Assembly: GCF_014529535.1 (NCBI RefSeq)
Contig: NW_023503555.1
Coordinates: 2,480,001 to 2,544,000 of the forward strand
Origin: Bradysia coprophila
Lineage: Eukaryota; Arthropoda; Insecta; Diptera; Sciaridae
Direction of reading: 5' to 3'
DNA: 64,000 bases
In this document: positions 61,421 to 64,000 of the stretch, one piece after another
How positions within the stretch are numbered: position 1 is the first letter of the stretch
Layout: each line of letters begins with the position of its first letter
Made by a program: the position numbers and the translations under genes
The notes under the pieces: model-generated
Database searches by the model: none
What the model was told of the DNA's origin: nothing
Seen by the model: only the letters and a program-made list of their open reading frames with translations

Positions 61421-61764
61421 CAATGAATGTACGTACCAGGTACGGTCTATTCTTCAAAATCGATCGATTTGTCTTGAACGCATTCATTTTCCATGCCAAA
61501 ATAATATGAAAGTGAGTGCGTTTGAATCCGTTTTTAAAATCGTTATGTCCATCGCGATGCATTAGACCAATGAAAGTATAGAACAGGTATGGTCGATCGC
61601 CGAATTCGTCTTAAACGCACTCACATTTTATGTCAAAATAATATGAAAATGAGTGCGTTTAAGTACGAAAATCAAATTTTTATGTCCTCCGGGGCGGACA
61701 ATAGACCATACCTGTTTTACACTTTCATTGCATTAGACCATGTCTGGTAGTTTATTTTTCATTG
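61421..61764. mobile_element. CAATGAA-family MITE interrupted by a relative
   Basis: The outer element begins caatgaatgtacgtaccagg and ends ttatttttcattg, with the tacggtcta/tagaccatg blocks of the family. Its right half is interrupted by the complete relative at 61,568-61,730. Confidence 0.7.
61568..61730. mobile_element. CAATGAA-family MITE (163 bp), nested, with 8-bp target duplication
   Basis: The element starts caatgaaagtatagaacagg and ends in its approximate complement (ccatacctgttttac..ctttcattg). Perfect direct repeats CATTAGAC lie at 61,560-61,567 and 61,731-61,738. The interior forms a second hairpin (aaacgcactcacatttt and its complement). Confidence 0.88.
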
Positions 61765-61985
61765 CAATTTTAAATCAATTCCATAATCAAAACAAATGTC
61801 CGACCATTATTTGAAACTGACAAGAAAATAGCTGAAATTAACATGAAAAACTTACTTGAGAGTTTTTCTTTAATTTGAGAAGGTTGTTATTATTATAGTT
61901 TGTCGAGAAGACTGACAAAACGAACCCTTTACTAAAATTTAGAAACAACAAGCGTAATCCAGATTCTGAATCTGGTAGTTATTTT

Positions 61986-62091
61986 GATGAAAATCTGTTA
62001 CTTATTTAGTTTAGAAGTGTATTTTAATATAAAAGATAACATTAACGAGGTTACAACTCTTGCTTTTGTAATTGTTGTCGATAACAGGTGT
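61986..62091 (+). repeat. R1 dispersed repeat
   Basis: This copy contains gaaaatctgttacttattta, a ttaatataaaag core and aattgttgtcgataacaggt. Confidence 0.7.
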
Positions 62092-62515
62092 ATTTACTGT
62101 ATTGCGCATTGCAAGATAGATAGCATTGTGCATGTGCTTGTAAATATTATGTTGAAAGCATCGTCAGAGGTTTCAAAATTCAAGTTCTTAATGTTCTACA
62201 TATTCTAAAGACAAAAATCTGTTTCAGTTCCTGATATCGGTAGGCTATCAACCTATTGATTTTGTCAATGCCTTGAAAAAACAAAAATTAAAGACTAAAT
62301 TTAATTTCCCTTCCACTGGAAAAGAAAAACAAGACTGAACGTAAGAAAACCTACCTAACAGAGGATAACATAAAAATTCTCAACAACACCAACATCTGAC
62401 CAGATGGCCTTGAAGATGGCCTTGCAGTTGAAGATTACTAAGAAGATACTCAGAGTGCCGTTTCAACGCAATCTGATACATAGCCAATCGATGATACCAG
62501 TCTCTGGGCATGTAT

Positions 62516-62595
62516 GAGTAGTCGGAAACCTGATGGTATTTGTTAATTGTTCCATTTTATAAATGGCAGAACCTTTAAAACGTTTCCGACTACTC
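62516..62595. repeat. Short inverted repeat
   Basis: The arms gagtagtcggaaac and gtttccgactactc are separated by about 50 bases. It is followed by a fragment of R1 (gaagtaaaagatttg) at 62,605-62,620. Confidence 0.6.
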
Positions 62596-62630
62596 TAACT
62601 ATTGAAGTAAAAGATTTGATATCTAACATT

Positions 62631-63018
62631 ACGAGTCAATATGCCAAAACTTCGAACAACTTAAAAACAAGCCATTCGCGATTTTTGGAGGGTATACAGT
62701 AATTGAAACATGGGACCCTCCTGAGTCATTTGCAACAAAAAAAATCCTCGAAGTAATTATGTTTTCACGCCAGAAATCATGAAAAAATGGTCTGCACTAG
62801 TGTAACCAAAATAGTTTTTGTTGCATATCATCCACAATACGTAACGCATTTCTCTGAAATTATGGTCATTGGTAGAGGTGTTGAACTTACGTGAAAATAT
62901 GATTTGTTGCAAATGATTCAGGATCCTTGATTCAATTACTGTATACTCTCCAAAAATCTCCGATGGCTTGTTCTTCTGTTTCATATAACTTGTTCGAAGT
63001 TTTGGCAAATTGACTCGT
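62631..63018. repeat. Inverted-repeat element (388 bp) with about 115-bp arms
   Basis: The left arm begins acgagtcaatatgccaaaac and contains gatttttggag..gtatacagtaattga; the right arm is its approximate complement ending attgactcgt. The minus-strand open frame 62,757-63,008 runs through the right arm and is not called as a gene. Confidence 0.7.
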
Positions 63019-64000
63019 AAGCAATATTAGAAACAAAACAAGTATCAGATCATTCAACTAGTTTTCCTTCACATTCGTTTCAAGATTATTTGAGAAAACT
63101 TCTACCATCAGTCGTCTCAAAAACATTTTTGCTTCATTTTAATAACTTTTAATTCCCAAGTTAAAAGACAACCAAAAATGCGATGCATAAAAAAACTGAT
63201 TGAAACCAGGTAGAAAAATCGGAAAGTTGTTCTTTCGTGTACTCTTCTATCATAATTCCGAATTTAATTCATTGCCTATACATCCTATACATATAATAAA
63301 TATGTTACAGTGATAACTTCTTCTGCGTCACTTCATTTGAATGGTCGCATCGTGATACTCTTTTTTTTATTTATATTTATGAGAAAAGAGATTATGCAAA
63401 TTATGCAGCGACAACAGAAGAAGAAAAAATTGATAGAATGGTTACAATGTCATACATATTTAATATAACAATAAATATCATATCATCCAACAATAAATAT
63501 AAAATGAACATCCCATCATCGCACATATATAAATTTCATTTTTTTTAAATATCCTCCTTTTGCATCTAACATTACCATCCGTGTAACCTATTAGCAGCAA
63601 TTCTTTTGTGGAAAAGGATTTATTTATGGGTGCTTTTTTATTGACATTTAAATTTGTTTACATGACAATCACAACCGAATACGGTTCTCGTTTAATGGAA
63701 TCAAAATTATTTTTTATTCGCGCTGTTGTATGTATTGCTTATATAATACGTCTGTGATAGAGGAGACGAAGCGATACAAAAAAAAAGTTGGTCGACCAAA
63801 GCTATTGTTTTGTTGAAATTAAGCGTTCATGGAAGTTCCGGCCTTTATACGACTTCAATATAAAACTGATTCAGCTTAAACTTGACCTTTGCAATTAGTT
63901 AGAAAATATATCAATGAAGCTTGATTTCTCGTAGAATGGTCTCGTAGATTTAAATTTAAAGGATTTGAATCTGTTTATTCATTTATTTATTCATTTACAC
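63019..64000. other. Non-coding stretch at the window end
   Basis: A/T-rich sequence with short ataaata and ttattta runs (for example 63,465-63,500 and 63,973-63,995). No gene was seen. Confidence 0.5.

Larger units (their letters stand above)
17312..64000 (+). other. Putative giant first intron, or gene desert
   Basis: Across this tract no open frame shows recognisable domains apart from the retrotransposon remnant at 35.9-36.3 kb. The sequence is AT-rich and filled with dispersed repeats, MITEs and homopolymer runs. If 17,275-17,311 is a first coding exon, this is its intron and runs past the window. Such introns often hold enhancers, but none can be named from sequence alone. Confidence 0.45.

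Noticed and set aside
1..64000. CRISPR array, tRNA or rRNA genes
   Set aside because: No regularly spaced short direct repeats and no clear tRNA or rRNA motifs were seen by eye; the repeats present are eukaryotic transposon types. A tRNA scan was not possible here.

Overview
The window looks like nuclear DNA of an insect, most likely a nematoceran dipteran. It is AT-rich, its genes have short GT-AG introns, the promoters carry a TATATAA box followed by a TCAGTT initiator, many short inverted-repeat transposons are present, and exon density is very low over most of the length. There are no bacterial operons, ribosome binding sites or CRISPR arrays. The species cannot be fixed from the sequence alone.

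Region 1 (about 1-15,200) is a tandem array of three paralogous genes at 1258-3352, 8019-10091 and 12095-13799, all on the plus strand, each with the same four-exon structure. They encode secreted proteins of 424, 421 and 418 residues. Each has a signal peptide, a stand-alone barrel resembling the N-terminal domain of vitellogenin and other large lipid transfer proteins, and a C-terminal module of about 100 residues with ten conserved cysteines that I do not recognise. Upstream and downstream flanks were duplicated with the genes. A fourth promoter copy (6692-6954) has no gene behind it. The exons are mosaics of one another, which suggests gene conversion. The units have collected transposons at different times: a hAT-like element with a perfect 8-bp target duplication, several short inverted-repeat elements (MITEs), and a TA-flanked MITE shared by units 2 and 3 only.

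Region 2 (about 15,200-17,311) holds more MITEs, then a TATA-like promoter, a long 5' leader and a 12-codon first coding exon ending in a strong splice donor. The peptide MRSKSVARRFAQ resembles the first-exon peptide of PRDM3/PRDM16 proteins (hamlet in flies), whose first intron is typically very large.

Region 3 (17,312-64,000) shows no convincing conserved protein-coding exon in 47 kb and is best read as a giant intron or gene desert. It holds a broken C-terminal piece of a non-LTR retrotransposon (35,907-36,290), nested fold-back elements (30.1-32.3 kb), several MITEs with clear target duplications, a 133-bp tandem repeat (33.5-33.8 kb), a possible small secreted peptide gene (23,282-23,458), a possible internal promoter and leader (about 43.5-44.4 kb), and more than twenty degenerate copies of one dispersed repeat, called R1 here, which is also present in the gene array.

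All boundaries were read by eye; similarity calls come from memory of protein families and were not searched.
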